A stretch of 64,000 bases of DNA from an uncultured Bacteroidia bacterium (GTDB taxonomy: Bacteria; Bacteroidota; Bacteroidia; Bacteroidales; UBA932), in the NCBI GenBank assembly GCA_902801205.1, contig CADCHE010000010.1:22368-86367 (forward strand). Reading direction: 5' to 3'. The notes beneath the pieces were generated by a model. That model made no database searches and was not told the origin of the DNA. It saw only the letters and a program-made list of their open reading frames with translations. A program made the position numbers and the translations under genes. Positions 1 through 9,060 of this stretch are shown one piece after another. Every line of letters begins with the position of its first letter. The first letter of the stretch is position 1.

Positions 1-644
1 TCCTGCCCGAGTACGAGTCGGTCGCCTACATTGACTGCGACGTCATCGTCCGGCAGGACATCGGCAAACTCTTCGAAACGACGGACCTTGGAGACAACTA
101 CCTGGGCGCCGTCTTCGAAGCGCCGATTGAAAACCAGGCGGAGCGGTTCCGCGCCCTGGGCTGCGACCCGTCACGCTACTTCAACTCCGGCTTCCTGCTG
201 ATGAACCTGGCCGCGATGCGGAAAGACAAGGTGTCGGAGAAACTGTTGGAGGCCTGCAAAGTCGACTGGCTGGAATTCCCGGACCAGGATGCCCTCAACC
301 AGGTCTGTCAGGGAAAGGTTCTGCCACTCAGCCCGGTATACAACGGCATCCGGACGTTCTTCATTCCGGAATACAAGAAAGAATTCACCGCGCAGTACAG
401 CGATGCCCTCTGGGAACAAGTCCAGCGCGAAGCGACCATCCACTACACCGGCGGAAAGCCCTGGAACATTTTCTCCGTCCGCTTCGCCGACTGGTGGCGC
501 ACCTATGAAAGCCTGCCGGAAGAGATCCAGCAGGAATGGACGCCGCCCCGGAAAGCGGCCACACTCTGGAAACTGTACCGCATCCGCCCGGCGGGCACCC
601 TTCTTGAGGGGTTCCGACGCCTGAAACAAGTCTTGAAGCGATGA
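1..644 (+). CDS. Glycosyltransferase family 8 (5'-truncated by window edge)
   Basis: The open frame runs in from the window edge (first full codon at position 3), so the N-terminus is missing. The visible part encodes YIDCDVIVRQDI, the DxD nucleotide-sugar/metal motif of GT8 enzymes, followed about 45 residues later by YFNSGFLLMNL, a second GT8 signature, and near the end by HYTGGKPW, matching the conserved H-x-x-G-x-x-KPW block that binds the nucleotide. GT8 members transfer glucose or galactose to lipopolysaccharide or capsule. The stop overlaps the next start (ATGA at 641-644), so it is the first visible gene of the polysaccharide operon. The sugar specificity cannot be read from the sequence. 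Confidence 0.9.
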   Translation, partial: LPEYESVAYIDCDVIVRQDIGKLFETTDLGDNYLGAVFEAPIENQAERFRALGCDPSRYFNSGFLLMNLAAMRKDKVSEKLLEACKVDWLEFPDQDALNQVCQGKVLPLSPVYNGIRTFFIPEYKKEFTAQYSDALWEQVQREATIHYTGGKPWNIFSVRFADWWRTYESLPEEIQQEWTPPRKAATLWKLYRIRPAGTLLEGFRRLKQVLKR

Positions 645-1507
645 AACACGCCTTCCTCATCCTGGCTCACAACGAATTCGAGGTGCTGCGCCGCCTGGTC
701 GCCGCCCTGGACGACCCGCGGAACGACATATTTATCCACTTCGACCGGAAAGTCGTCACCCTGCCGGCGCTCGAGACGCAGCACGCTACGCTTACCGTCC
801 TGGAAGAACGGATCGATGTCCGCTGGGGCGGGCTCAGCATGCTACAGGCGGAAGTCGCCCTGTTCCGGGCGGCCTGCTCCCGGGGGCCCTACCAGTATTA
901 TCATCTGCTCTCCGGGGTCGACCTGCCCCTCAGGAGCCAGGACAGCATCCATGCTTTCTTCGACCGGAACAACGGAAAGGAATTCATCGGTTACACCCTG
1001 ACGCAGATGACGCCGGAGTACGTACGGAAAATGCAACGCCGGCACCTCTTCTACGAGCATTTCAAGAGCCGCAACTTGGTTATCAGGCTCATCCGGAGCG
1101 CCTTCATCCGCGCGCAGGAATGGCTCGGCATCTACCGGAACAAAAACATCGACTTCAAGAAGGGCTCCCAATGGGTGAGCATCACCGACGGGATGGCGCG
1201 TTATTTCCTGGCGCATGAGGGATGGATGATGAAGGTGTTCCGCGGCACATTCTGCTGCGACGAGGTGGCGATGCAGACGCTCTGCTGGATGTCACCTTAC
1301 CGGGAGCATCTCTACAACACGACGGACGACGGCACCGGCTGCTTGCGTGCTATCGGGTGGCAGGTCCATGACGGGTGGAGCCAACTGATTGATTACAATG
1401 CCGGCGACTACGAAAAGCTGGCTGCCTCCCCCGCCCTCTTTGCCCGGAAGTTCAACGGATCCGACCCTGCGTTTCTCGACCGGATTTCCTTGCTTTCACG
1501 ACGATGA
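641..1507 (+). CDS. Glycosyltransferase family 14 (core-2/I-branching type)
   Basis: The 288-residue product begins MKHAFLILAHNEFEVLRRL and continues with IFIHFDRK, RWGGLSMLQAE and YQYYHLLSGVDLPL. This is the typical order of motifs in Branch-domain (GT14) beta-1,6-N-acetylglucosaminyl- or xylosyltransferase-like proteins. Bacterial members are cytoplasmic and sit in capsule or O-antigen loci. It overlaps its upstream and downstream neighbours by four bases each, so it is translationally coupled. There is no signal peptide or membrane segment. The family is clear; the donor and acceptor are unknown. Confidence 0.88.
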   Translation: MKHAFLILAHNEFEVLRRLVAALDDPRNDIFIHFDRKVVTLPALETQHATLTVLEERIDVRWGGLSMLQAEVALFRAACSRGPYQYYHLLSGVDLPLRSQDSIHAFFDRNNGKEFIGYTLTQMTPEYVRKMQRRHLFYEHFKSRNLVIRLIRSAFIRAQEWLGIYRNKNIDFKKGSQWVSITDGMARYFLAHEGWMMKVFRGTFCCDEVAMQTLCWMSPYREHLYNTTDDGTGCLRAIGWQVHDGWSQLIDYNAGDYEKLAASPALFARKFNGSDPAFLDRISLLSRR

Positions 1508-2586
1508 CCTCCAATCCTTCCCTATTTGACAAACGCCAGTCTTCCGTCATCGAGTGGCTTCGGTTTGCCATGGCCTGCATGGTCGTGCTCTTGCATGCCG
1601 CCGGGAAAGGAGAACTCGGCCATGATACGTTTTCTTATATCAGGATTTTGCTCGCCCATGGCATCTGCCGCGTTGCCGTGCCCGTCTTTTTTATCATATC
1701 CGGATACCTTTTCTTCACAAAGTTGTCGGAATGGAACGCCTCCGTTTGGAGAAACAAGGTGAAAAAGCGCATCCATTCGCTGCTGATCCCATACATCGCC
1801 TGGAACACCCTCGCCCTTTTCATCTTCTATGCGTACGCCGTCATCCGCGCACACCGAGGAGGTGAGGTCCCGGTTTCCTTCCCGGCTTTCTTCCAGCAAC
1901 AGAAAGGGTTCATGTACCTTTGGAATACCAGCAATGGGTCTCCCATTGACTACCCGCTCTGGTTTGTCAGGGATCTCTTCCTCCTGTCACTGGGGGCTCC
2001 GATCATCCATGTTTTCCTCAAGAAACTGAAGATTCCAGGATTACTGCTGCTGGTCCTTGGTTTGTTTTCCATCAAATCTTTTCCCCAAGGAGTGTTGTTT
2101 TATGCAATCGGGGCTTATCTCCAGATGAACCGGAAAAACCTGCTGGCGGTTTTCTCGATATTTCATGTACCCTGCAGCATCGCCGCCTTGGTCTGCCTTG
2201 TTTTGCTATGCGTTTCTTTCTTTGAACAAGGATGGTGGTTCCAGATATCGCAGAAAGGTTTCATCTTATTCGGGACGCTCAGTACTTTCCATTTGGCCGA
2301 TATTCTCGTCGGAAACAAGGAAATAGAGCGAAACGCATTCCTTTCCAGATGCAGTTTCTTCATTTTCGCCGCGCATGGAATCCTGATTCTGGATGATTTT
2401 GCCTTCTATATTTGCTTACATCTGTTCAACGGCTCCAGCTTGACCGTACAAATGGCCGATTTGGTCTGCCGGACCGGTTTGACAATCCTCATCTGCCTGC
2501 TACTGTATTACTTGACAGAACGTTTCCTGCCTAAAACTACTCGATTCCTGACCGGGAATCGGTCTTCTCGTCTTTCACATGCATAA
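1504..2586 (+). CDS. Membrane acyltransferase, acyltransferase-3 family
   Basis: The 360-residue protein has about ten hydrophobic segments and begins with VIEWLRFAMACMVVLLHAAG, the first helix of acyltransferase-3 (OafA/WecH-like) proteins, including the conserved Arg and the His of the catalytic region. These integral inner-membrane enzymes O-acetylate or otherwise acylate surface sugars. Its place between glycosyltransferases and a phosphoethanolamine transferase suggests that it decorates the polysaccharide made by this locus. It overlaps the previous gene by four bases and the next by eight. Codon use is more AT-rich than in the flanking GT14 gene, a common pattern for exchanged polysaccharide genes. 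Confidence 0.85.
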   Translation: MTSNPSLFDKRQSSVIEWLRFAMACMVVLLHAAGKGELGHDTFSYIRILLAHGICRVAVPVFFIISGYLFFTKLSEWNASVWRNKVKKRIHSLLIPYIAWNTLALFIFYAYAVIRAHRGGEVPVSFPAFFQQQKGFMYLWNTSNGSPIDYPLWFVRDLFLLSLGAPIIHVFLKKLKIPGLLLLVLGLFSIKSFPQGVLFYAIGAYLQMNRKNLLAVFSIFHVPCSIAALVCLVLLCVSFFEQGWWFQISQKGFILFGTLSTFHLADILVGNKEIERNAFLSRCSFFIFAAHGILILDDFAFYICLHLFNGSSLTVQMADLVCRTGLTILICLLLYYLTERFLPKTTRFLTGNRSSRLSHA

Positions 2587-4165
2587 AGTCATCAACTTCT
2601 TTTTGGAGCCCTTCGGAAAGGAGTGGGCTTTTTTTATCGCCCTCTGGCTGTTGGCCTCCTCCGCCGACGTATATTTTTGGTCCATTCACGGGAATCCCGC
2701 TTTCGGGATATACATGGGAATACATGGATTCATTCAAGTCTACGCCATCGTTCTGCTGCTTGGACTATTCCGGAACCGGTTCCGGACCATCCTCCAATGG
2801 ATCCTCCTGGCTCTCGGCGTGCTCAACCTTTGTGCGGACACTTGCGTCCACCGGATCATGCATTTCGGCTTCACGGGAGACATGGTCGCCATTATCCTGG
2901 GATCCAATTTTTCGGAAGCCTCTGAATTCCTCCCGATGTACGTCACCCCTCAGGCCATTCTATTCATTGTTTCCGTCATTGCACTCGCATTCCTTGTCCT
3001 TTATTTCCGGAAGACGATTTCTGCGTGGATGAAGCCATGGCTGCAATGGGGCCTGGCCTTTGTACTGCTGTCTTTTATCCTCCTCGTTTCTGTCCGACAT
3101 TCACGAAACTGGGAAGGCGTTTTCCTGAATAAAATCGGTCTTTTCCTCTCCTATGATGCTCCTGTGGACCTGACAGGATACCGGACGGAACCGGAAATAG
3201 AAGTGACTGGCGAGCAGCCGGAAACGGTTGTCATGATCATCGGCGAGTCGCTTTCGAAGAGGCATTGCTCCTTGTATGGATACCCGCGTCAGACTACCCC
3301 TTTCTGGGATGCAATGGCGGCCGACTCCTCCCTCATCGTATACAATAACGTTTCGTCCGCCTATACGAATACGGTCGGCGCATTCCAAAGGCTCCTGACG
3401 ACGTACGACAACCACGCGCCGGAGGATACCGTGTGGTACAAATACACGTTTCTGGAGGATGTCATGTCGATGGCCGGATACAGGACGACGTGGATCTCCA
3501 ACCAGAGTTCCTCCGGGATATACGACAACATCGTTGCCAAGTTCGCAGCCTTGTCCGACACCGTTGAATGGGTCGGGCCCAAAGGGTTGGGAATCGGGAA
3601 AACAAACAAAGACGAGGACGTCTTCCCCTTCATCCAGACGCTTGTAGCAAGCACGACTCTTGACAAGAATTTCGTGATCATCCACTTGATGGGTTCACAT
3701 GAAGGTTTCGGTTCGCGGTATCCGGCCTCTTTTGCCCGATTCACAGAAAAAGACTATCCGGACAAACCGGAAGGACAGCGATCGACATTGGCCGAATACG
3801 ACAATTCCGTCCTCTACAGCGACTACGTCGTATCGACCATCATGCATCTGTTCGATGAAAAAGAGGCGTTGGTCCTCTTTTTCCCGGACCACTCGCTGGA
3901 CATTTACGACAGCGATCCCTCCTATGCAGGCCACGCACGGACCGGAAACGAAGTCTCGGTGCGCGCCGGTGAAGATATTCCATTCATCCTGTACCCGACT
4001 TCCCGATACAAGGAAGCATTTCCCGACAAAATGGAGAGGATAAAATCCGCATGCAGCAATGCATTCAACACAGAAGACCTGATCTATACCATCATGGACA
4101 TCTGCAACATCAAGTTTGCAGAAAATGTGTCCGTAGAAGAAAAATCGCTCCTGCAACTCAATTGA
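2579..4165 (+). CDS. Phosphoethanolamine transferase (EptA/OpgE-like sulfatase fold)
   Basis: The 528-residue protein has about five N-terminal transmembrane helices (roughly residues 15-175) followed by an alkaline-phosphatase/sulfatase-fold domain facing the periplasm. Diagnostic motifs are VVMIIGESLSKRHCSLYGY around Glu223 (metal ligand), a Thr nucleophile candidate in AYTNTVGAFQRLLT (about 263-265), HLMGSHEGF, FFPDHSLDIYD and GHARTGNE. Family members move phosphoethanolamine from phosphatidylethanolamine to lipid A, core sugars or glycans. Inside a polysaccharide locus it more likely modifies the glycan. It is four bases from the next gene. Confidence 0.88.
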   Translation: MHKVINFFLEPFGKEWAFFIALWLLASSADVYFWSIHGNPAFGIYMGIHGFIQVYAIVLLLGLFRNRFRTILQWILLALGVLNLCADTCVHRIMHFGFTGDMVAIILGSNFSEASEFLPMYVTPQAILFIVSVIALAFLVLYFRKTISAWMKPWLQWGLAFVLLSFILLVSVRHSRNWEGVFLNKIGLFLSYDAPVDLTGYRTEPEIEVTGEQPETVVMIIGESLSKRHCSLYGYPRQTTPFWDAMAADSSLIVYNNVSSAYTNTVGAFQRLLTTYDNHAPEDTVWYKYTFLEDVMSMAGYRTTWISNQSSSGIYDNIVAKFAALSDTVEWVGPKGLGIGKTNKDEDVFPFIQTLVASTTLDKNFVIIHLMGSHEGFGSRYPASFARFTEKDYPDKPEGQRSTLAEYDNSVLYSDYVVSTIMHLFDEKEALVLFFPDHSLDIYDSDPSYAGHARTGNEVSVRAGEDIPFILYPTSRYKEAFPDKMERIKSACSNAFNTEDLIYTIMDICNIKFAENVSVEEKSLLQLN

Positions 4166-4169
4166 CACG

Positions 4170-5141
4170 ATGAAAATCAGCATTATCATGCCGGTATACA
4201 ACGCGGAGAAGACAATCCGCGAGAGCCTGGACAGTATACAGGAACAGTCCTTCCGCGATTTCGATATTGTCTTCATCGATGACTGCAGCACCGATGGAAC
4301 GAGCGCGATCCTGGAGGCATTCCAAAAAGACAGCGGCATCCCGTGCAGGATTGTCCGGCAAGAGAAGAACGGAGGGGTTGCCGCAGCCAGGAACCGGGGA
4401 CTTCAAGAGGCGGCAGGAGAATTCCTGGCTTTCGTCGATGCCGACGACAAGATCGAGCCCCGGGCACTTGAGCTGGCCATCGCGGCCGTGCAGGAGGATA
4501 CGGACATCATCGGATGGGACTGGACGCTGGGATTTGAAAAGATCGGACGGCACATGCGCCAGGCGGACTACGGAACGCCTCTGGAAGCCATCAAGAACCT
4601 GACCGGCGGAACGATGCGATGGAACCTCTGGCTGTTCATGATCCGTCGTGACCTGGTAATCCGGAACGGCATCCGCTTTATCGACGGAGCCAACATGGGA
4701 GAGGATATGATGTTCGTGCTGAAAGCATTCCAGTACGCACATGGGACCGTCCAGATTCACGAACCGCTGTATCGGTACAATGCCGTAAACACGGCCTCCA
4801 TCAGTAAACAATTCGACACGATACGGAGGAAAGAGGTAGAGACGAATGTTCTCGAAGCGGAACGAAGCCTTCGCGATTCCGAATACGTAAGCCAGCTGGG
4901 GGACTCGGTCCAGTTCCTGAAATTGTATTTGAAACTTCCTCTGCTGATCAGTGATACCCGCTCGGATTACGAACTTTGGTACAATTGGTTCCCGGAGTCC
5001 AATGCATTCGCCATGAAAAACAAAGCGCTCCCGCTCCGAACCCGGCTGCTGCAAGGAATGGCAGCCAAAAGACTTTGGTGGGGCGTCAGAATGTACTATC
5101 TTTGCGTTTACAAATTCATTTACGGCATTATCTACCGGTAG
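4170..5141 (+). CDS. Glycosyltransferase family 2
   Basis: The 323-residue product begins KISIIMPVYNAEKTIRESL and contains DIVFIDDCSTDGT, GGVAAARNRGL and FLAFVDADDKIEP. These are the nucleotide-binding Asp residues and the DxD-like motif of a GT-A fold GT2 enzyme. A later NMGEDMMFVLKAF carries the ED acid pair expected of an inverting catalyst. There are no membrane helices, so it probably acts at the cytoplasmic face on a lipid-linked sugar. It lies three bases upstream of the polymerase-like gene in the same operon. Confidence 0.9.
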   Translation: MKISIIMPVYNAEKTIRESLDSIQEQSFRDFDIVFIDDCSTDGTSAILEAFQKDSGIPCRIVRQEKNGGVAAARNRGLQEAAGEFLAFVDADDKIEPRALELAIAAVQEDTDIIGWDWTLGFEKIGRHMRQADYGTPLEAIKNLTGGTMRWNLWLFMIRRDLVIRNGIRFIDGANMGEDMMFVLKAFQYAHGTVQIHEPLYRYNAVNTASISKQFDTIRRKEVETNVLEAERSLRDSEYVSQLGDSVQFLKLYLKLPLLISDTRSDYELWYNWFPESNAFAMKNKALPLRTRLLQGMAAKRLWWGVRMYYLCVYKFIYGIIYR

Positions 5142-5144
5142 GCG

Positions 5145-6413
5145 ATGAAGAAGTTGATTATTCCCACCATCCTGACCATCTTGGTCAGTTTCTATATATT
5201 CCAGGTCCAGTTCCGGTTCCTTCCGATGGGCCTGAATACCAAAATAATTATCGCCGCCATCGGTGTTTTCATATTCGGGGTACAGTGCATCCATAACCAC
5301 GAAATCCGCATGTCCCGCCGAACCCTGGTCTCCATTTTGCTTGCCGTAGCCTTTTCCATTTGGTGCCTGTTCTGCATTACCATGAACGGCACGGATGACA
5401 ACACCTATACCAACTATTGCTGGCGATCTTTCGGGACCTGGCTTGGCGGTGCCTATGCCGTTTGTTTCTTCCTTCGCCGGAGACACCAACGGATGGATTT
5501 GGAGCTCCTGACCCGGTACATGGCCATTGTCTGCATCGCACAATGCGCCATAGCCCTGCTGATCGACAATGTCCCCTTCGTGAAACGGATTGTCGACTCA
5601 CTGATTTACGGAGGGCCGGAAGAGTATCAGCCCCTTAACCGTCTGTACGGTTTTGGCGCCGCCCTGGATACAGCCGGCGTCGTATTCAGCGTTACGCTCG
5701 TACTCGTTGCGCACCAAATCGTCCAATGGCAGAAAAACCCGACGGGCAAGCGATTCCTGTCGTCCTATTTGATTGCATTCATTCTGATCACGATTGTCGG
5801 AAACATGATTGCCCGTACAACAACCGTCGGTGCGGCAATCGGATTGGGGTATATCCTTTTTTCGTATATCAGGATCCAGCGCGGAGGGTTCATCGCAGGA
5901 GAGAATATGCGTTTCTATGGAATCCTCGCCGGCCTGCTGATTGCGGCCATCGTCATCAGCGTCAGCCTGTACAATTCCAGTCCTGTCTTCAAAGAGCATC
6001 TGCGTTTCGCCTTCGAAGGTTTTTTCAACTGGGCGGAGACCGGTGATTTCAGCACGGACTCCACCGACAAACTGAATTCCGTCATGTGGATCTGGCCCGA
6101 AGACACACGGTCCTGGATCATCGGCACGGGCATTTTCGGACACTATGTCTATGCAACCGATATCGGTTACTGCCGGTTTACCTTGTACTGCGGGCTGCCG
6201 GGCTTGGCCCTCTTTTCCATCTTCTTCATTTTCAACCACCTCTCCATCCAGTCGAAATTCCGGCATTCTTCCTTTCTCTCACTCTGCCTGATCGCCATCA
6301 CCTTCATCATTTGGATAAAAGTCTCAACCGATATCTTCTTCATCGACGCACTGCTCTTCTGCCTGGACGATGATACCAACACCTTGTCACCATGCGAATC
6401 ATCTATTGCATAG
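5145..6413 (+). CDS. Polytopic membrane protein, probable O-antigen/capsule polymerase (Wzy-like)
   Basis: The 422-residue protein is hydrophobic almost throughout, with about ten to eleven predicted membrane segments and a longer polar loop near residues 285-320. Size, topology and position among glycosyltransferases, an export lipoprotein and a Wzc-like kinase suggest a Wzy polymerase or a WaaL-type O-antigen ligase. These families are too divergent to assign from motifs by eye. A basic residue pair in MIARTTTVGAAIGLGY resembles the Arg seen near the start of Wzy periplasmic loops. The gene is coupled to both neighbours, overlapping the next by 22 bases. Confidence 0.65.
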   Translation: MKKLIIPTILTILVSFYIFQVQFRFLPMGLNTKIIIAAIGVFIFGVQCIHNHEIRMSRRTLVSILLAVAFSIWCLFCITMNGTDDNTYTNYCWRSFGTWLGGAYAVCFFLRRRHQRMDLELLTRYMAIVCIAQCAIALLIDNVPFVKRIVDSLIYGGPEEYQPLNRLYGFGAALDTAGVVFSVTLVLVAHQIVQWQKNPTGKRFLSSYLIAFILITIVGNMIARTTTVGAAIGLGYILFSYIRIQRGGFIAGENMRFYGILAGLLIAAIVISVSLYNSSPVFKEHLRFAFEGFFNWAETGDFSTDSTDKLNSVMWIWPEDTRSWIIGTGIFGHYVYATDIGYCRFTLYCGLPGLALFSIFFIFNHLSIQSKFRHSSFLSLCLIAITFIIWIKVSTDIFFIDALLFCLDDDTNTLSPCESSIA

Positions 6414-7525
6414 CGGGGACGTACCGGGCTGCGGGAATGGAACGTGTCCTGGCGGATAAAACCGCCTGGCTGGCCGCCCGGGGGCACGAGATCCACATCC
6501 TGACGACGGACCAACGGGGGCTGCCCTCCGCTTTCGAAATGGATCCGTCGATCCGGTTCCGGGACCTCGGCATCAACTACGAAAAGGATAACGGACGGTC
6601 GCTCCTCTCTAAAATCCTGCGGTTCCCCGCCAAGCAGTTCCTCCATCGGCGACGGCTGAAAAAAGCGCTGATGGAGATCCGCCCCGACGTGGTGGTCTCG
6701 ATGTTCTGCAACGATGCTTCTTTTCTCCCGAAAATCAAGGACGGCAGCAAGAAAGTGCTTGAGGTCCATTTTTCACGGTTCAAGCGATTGCAATATGGTA
6801 GGAAAGGGCTCTGGGCGCTTGCTGACCGAATCCTGAGCCGGAAGGATCTCAAGGACGCCAGGGCCTTTGACAGATTCATCGTTCTGACTGAAGAAGACAA
6901 AAGGTACTGGGGGAATCTGCCGAATATGGAAGTGATCCCGAATTCCATCTCCTGGAGCATCGAACACCCCGCCCCCCTGACTGGAAAGACCGTCCTCGCT
7001 GTCGGCCGGTATTCGTACCAAAAAGCGTTCGACCGATTGATTGCTGCATGGAGGATACTTCGGGAAACATCCCCTGCCGCAGGGGAGTGGACACTCCGCC
7101 TGGTCGGCGATGGAGAATTGCGCGAAGCACTGGACCGACAGATTGCGGAAACGAGCCTGCAAGACTGCGTGCAGCTTAGGAAGGTTGAAAAAGACATGAT
7201 CTCTGTCTATCAAGAAGCATCGATCCTGGCGTTAAGTTCCCGTTACGAGGGCCTGCCGATGGTGCTGCTGGAAGCCCAGGCCAACGGACTGCCCATCGTC
7301 TCCTTCGCATGCAAATGTGGTCCACGCGACGTGGTCCGTCAAGGAGAAAACGGGATACTGGTGCCGGAAGGAGACATCGAAGGACTGGCATCAGCGCTGA
7401 AAACATTGATTGAAGATCCGGCCCTTTTGAAAAAAATGGGGCAGCAGGCTTGGAAGGATGCTGCCCTGTGGGACCGTGAAACCATTATGAGACGATGGGA
7501 GAACCTGTTCGAAAGCATATTGTAG
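6392..7525 (+). CDS. Glycosyltransferase family 4
   Basis: The 377-residue product starts MRIIYCIAGTYRAAGMERVL, with the Gly-rich N-terminal loop of GT-B enzymes. The C-terminal half has VLAVGRYSYQKAFDRLI, the LSSRYEGLPMVLLEAQANGLPIV block with the E-x7-E donor-binding motif, and GPRDVV. This is a retaining GT4 transferase acting in the cytoplasm. Its start lies inside the end of the membrane-protein gene (22-base overlap) and its end overlaps the next GT4 gene by 31 bases. The transferred sugar is unknown. Confidence 0.9.
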   Translation: MRIIYCIAGTYRAAGMERVLADKTAWLAARGHEIHILTTDQRGLPSAFEMDPSIRFRDLGINYEKDNGRSLLSKILRFPAKQFLHRRRLKKALMEIRPDVVVSMFCNDASFLPKIKDGSKKVLEVHFSRFKRLQYGRKGLWALADRILSRKDLKDARAFDRFIVLTEEDKRYWGNLPNMEVIPNSISWSIEHPAPLTGKTVLAVGRYSYQKAFDRLIAAWRILRETSPAAGEWTLRLVGDGELREALDRQIAETSLQDCVQLRKVEKDMISVYQEASILALSSRYEGLPMVLLEAQANGLPIVSFACKCGPRDVVRQGENGILVPEGDIEGLASALKTLIEDPALLKKMGQQAWKDAALWDRETIMRRWENLFESIL

Positions 7526-8610
7526 TCTCAGCCGTAAACCTGCGCAAAGGTGGGACGCTGACCATCCTGCGGGAATGCCTCCACTACCTTGGTTCCAGGC
7601 CGGACTTGGAAGTGACAGCCTTGGTGCACGACCGGCATCTCTGCGATGTCCAGGGAGTACGATATATCGAGATTCCCTGGAGCACACGCAGTTGGGGAAG
7701 ACGTCTCTGGTGTGAGTATGTGACGATGCATCGGATTTCAGCATCGATGCCGGAAGCAGACTTGTGGCTGTCGCTGCACGACACGACTCCACGGGTCCGG
7801 GCAAAACGGCAGGCGGTGTATTGCCACACCTCGTTTCCCTTCCTGAAGGTGCATGCAAGGGATTTTTTGATGAATCCCAAAATTCCGGTCTTCGCCAAAC
7901 TGACCCGGTTTGCTTACCGGATCGGCGTACGGCGGAACAAATACCTGATTGTCCAGCAAAACTGGTTCCGTGAGGGATTGAGCAGGCTGGTGCACTTCCC
8001 CGCCGACCGGATCATCATTGCTCCGCCCAACTTCAAGCCGCTCCTTTCTGCCCCGTTTTCCGGAGAGGAGCGTGGAAAGGTTCCTGTGTTTCTCTATCCG
8101 TCGACACCCGATTGTCACAAAAACTTCGAAACACTCTGCCAGGCGGCCGGTCTTTTGGAACAACGGCTGGGGACAGACCGGTTCAAAGCCGTCATTACAG
8201 TCAGCGGGAACGAGAACCGATATGCCGCTTGGCTGAAGAAAAGATGGGGACATGTGTCCTCCATCGATTTCCATGGCTTCATGTCCAGGGAGGAACTGAT
8301 TGTTGCATACAAAGAGTCGGATTGCCTTGTATTTCCGTCACGGGTCGAAACGTGGGGACTTCCGATTTCCGAATTCATGGCGACCGGGAAGCCCCTGCTG
8401 CTCGCTGATTTGCCATACGCCCATGAAACGGCAGAAGGGGCATCGCAAGTCGCCTATTTCCAGGCGGAAGACGCTTCCTCGCTTGCATCGCAGATGCTCG
8501 CGCTGGTTGAGGGAGACCTTTCTGCATTCACACCCGTTTCAGCGAAGGCGAAGAAGTTTCCCTTCGCCGAAAACTGGGACGGATTGTTCAATATCTTAAT
8601 GAAGGAATGA
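7495..8610 (+). CDS. Glycosyltransferase family 4
   Basis: The 371-residue product begins MGEPVRKHIVVSAVNLRKGG, where AVNLRKGG is the N-terminal GT-B loop. Near residues 265-310 it has FHGFMSREELIVAYKESDCL followed by VFPSRVETWGLPISEFMATG, the GT4 donor-site motif with its two Glu residues. ATG at 7495 gives the full N-terminal strand and implies a 31-base overlap with the previous gene. Its TGA (8608-8610) overlaps an ATG at 8610 that opens only an 11-codon frame today. That ATG is the relic of the original start of the next glycosyltransferase (see the direct repeat). Confidence 0.88.
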   Translation: MGEPVRKHIVVSAVNLRKGGTLTILRECLHYLGSRPDLEVTALVHDRHLCDVQGVRYIEIPWSTRSWGRRLWCEYVTMHRISASMPEADLWLSLHDTTPRVRAKRQAVYCHTSFPFLKVHARDFLMNPKIPVFAKLTRFAYRIGVRRNKYLIVQQNWFREGLSRLVHFPADRIIIAPPNFKPLLSAPFSGEERGKVPVFLYPSTPDCHKNFETLCQAAGLLEQRLGTDRFKAVITVSGNENRYAAWLKKRWGHVSSIDFHGFMSREELIVAYKESDCLVFPSRVETWGLPISEFMATGKPLLLADLPYAHETAEGASQVAYFQAEDASSLASQMLALVEGDLSAFTPVSAKAKKFPFAENWDGLFNILMKE

Positions 8611-8637
8611 TGAAAATCTTACAGCTCGGTAAGTTCT
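8610..8637 (+). repeat. Left copy of 28-bp direct repeat bounding a hipBA remnant insert
   Basis: Bases 8610-8637 are identical to 9437-9464, the first 28 bases of the downstream glycosyltransferase gene. The flanking bases differ on both sides. The left copy starts an aborted reading frame (MKILQLGKFFY then stop). Because the upstream stop and this ATG overlap as TGATG, like other junctions in the operon, this copy most likely marks the ancestral start. The intervening 799 bases are then a later insertion. Confidence 0.9.
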
Positions 8638-8647
8638 TTTATTAATA

Positions 8648-8688
8648 TTTGTATTTCTTATATATTATCCATATCTTATGGTCCATAA
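8648..8688 (+). promoter_or_regulatory. Promoter of hipB-like gene with overlapping palindromic operator
   Basis: TTTG at 8648-8651, a 20-base spacer and TATCTTAT at 8672-8679 fit the Bacteroidota -33/-7 pattern. At 8676-8688 lies TTATGG-T-CCATAA, a perfect 6-bp inverted repeat at the expected start of transcription and 24 bases before the repressor gene. By analogy with HipB autoregulation this is a likely operator for the encoded HTH protein. The surrounding 75 bases are strikingly AT-rich compared with the rest of the locus. Confidence 0.6.
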
Positions 8689-8712
8689 TATATAAAAAAT
8701 TATAATATTATT

Positions 8713-9060
8713 ATGGAAGACATCAAATGGATGTCAGACGCCCAGATCCTGCAAGGAATGGGAGACAAACTCCGTGAGTGGCGGCTGGACAGCAATCTGT
8801 CGCAGTCTGATGTCGCCATGAAAGCGGAGATATCCCTCATTACGTACATGAACATGGAGCATGGGAAAGGGTGCCGGTTGTCCCATCTGATCCGTGCGCT
8901 TCGCGTCCTCGACAAGTTGGATGCTCTAGAGTGGTTCTTGGAAGAACGGCAGATATCCCCGATTGCTTATCAAAAATTCGAGCAAGGGCTCAAAGTCCGC
9001 AGACGCGCATCGAAAAAGAGAACAGATGATCCAGACCATGACAATACTCCTGTTTGGTAA
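8713..9060 (+). CDS. XRE-family HTH protein, HipB-like antitoxin
   Basis: The 115-residue protein carries a helix-turn-helix around residues 18-65 (LREWRLDSNLSQSDVAMKAE then SLITYMNMEHGKGCRLSHLI), followed by LRVLDKLDALEWFLEE and a basic tail (RRRASKKR). This arrangement is typical of the repressor partner of Bacteroidota HipA-like kinases. The downstream hipA frame overlaps its 3' end, as in intact hipBA modules, but that gene is broken, so this is an orphan repressor. It sits in an AT-rich insert within a GC-rich polysaccharide operon and probably represses its own promoter. Confidence 0.8.
   Translation: MEDIKWMSDAQILQGMGDKLREWRLDSNLSQSDVAMKAEISLITYMNMEHGKGCRLSHLIRALRVLDKLDALEWFLEERQISPIAYQKFEQGLKVRRRASKKRTDDPDHDNTPVW

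Noticed and set aside
8610-8642. An 11-codon frame at the left repeat copy as a real leader peptide
   Set aside because: It is simply the duplicated start of the glycosyltransferase gene cut by the insert. No regulatory structure follows it.
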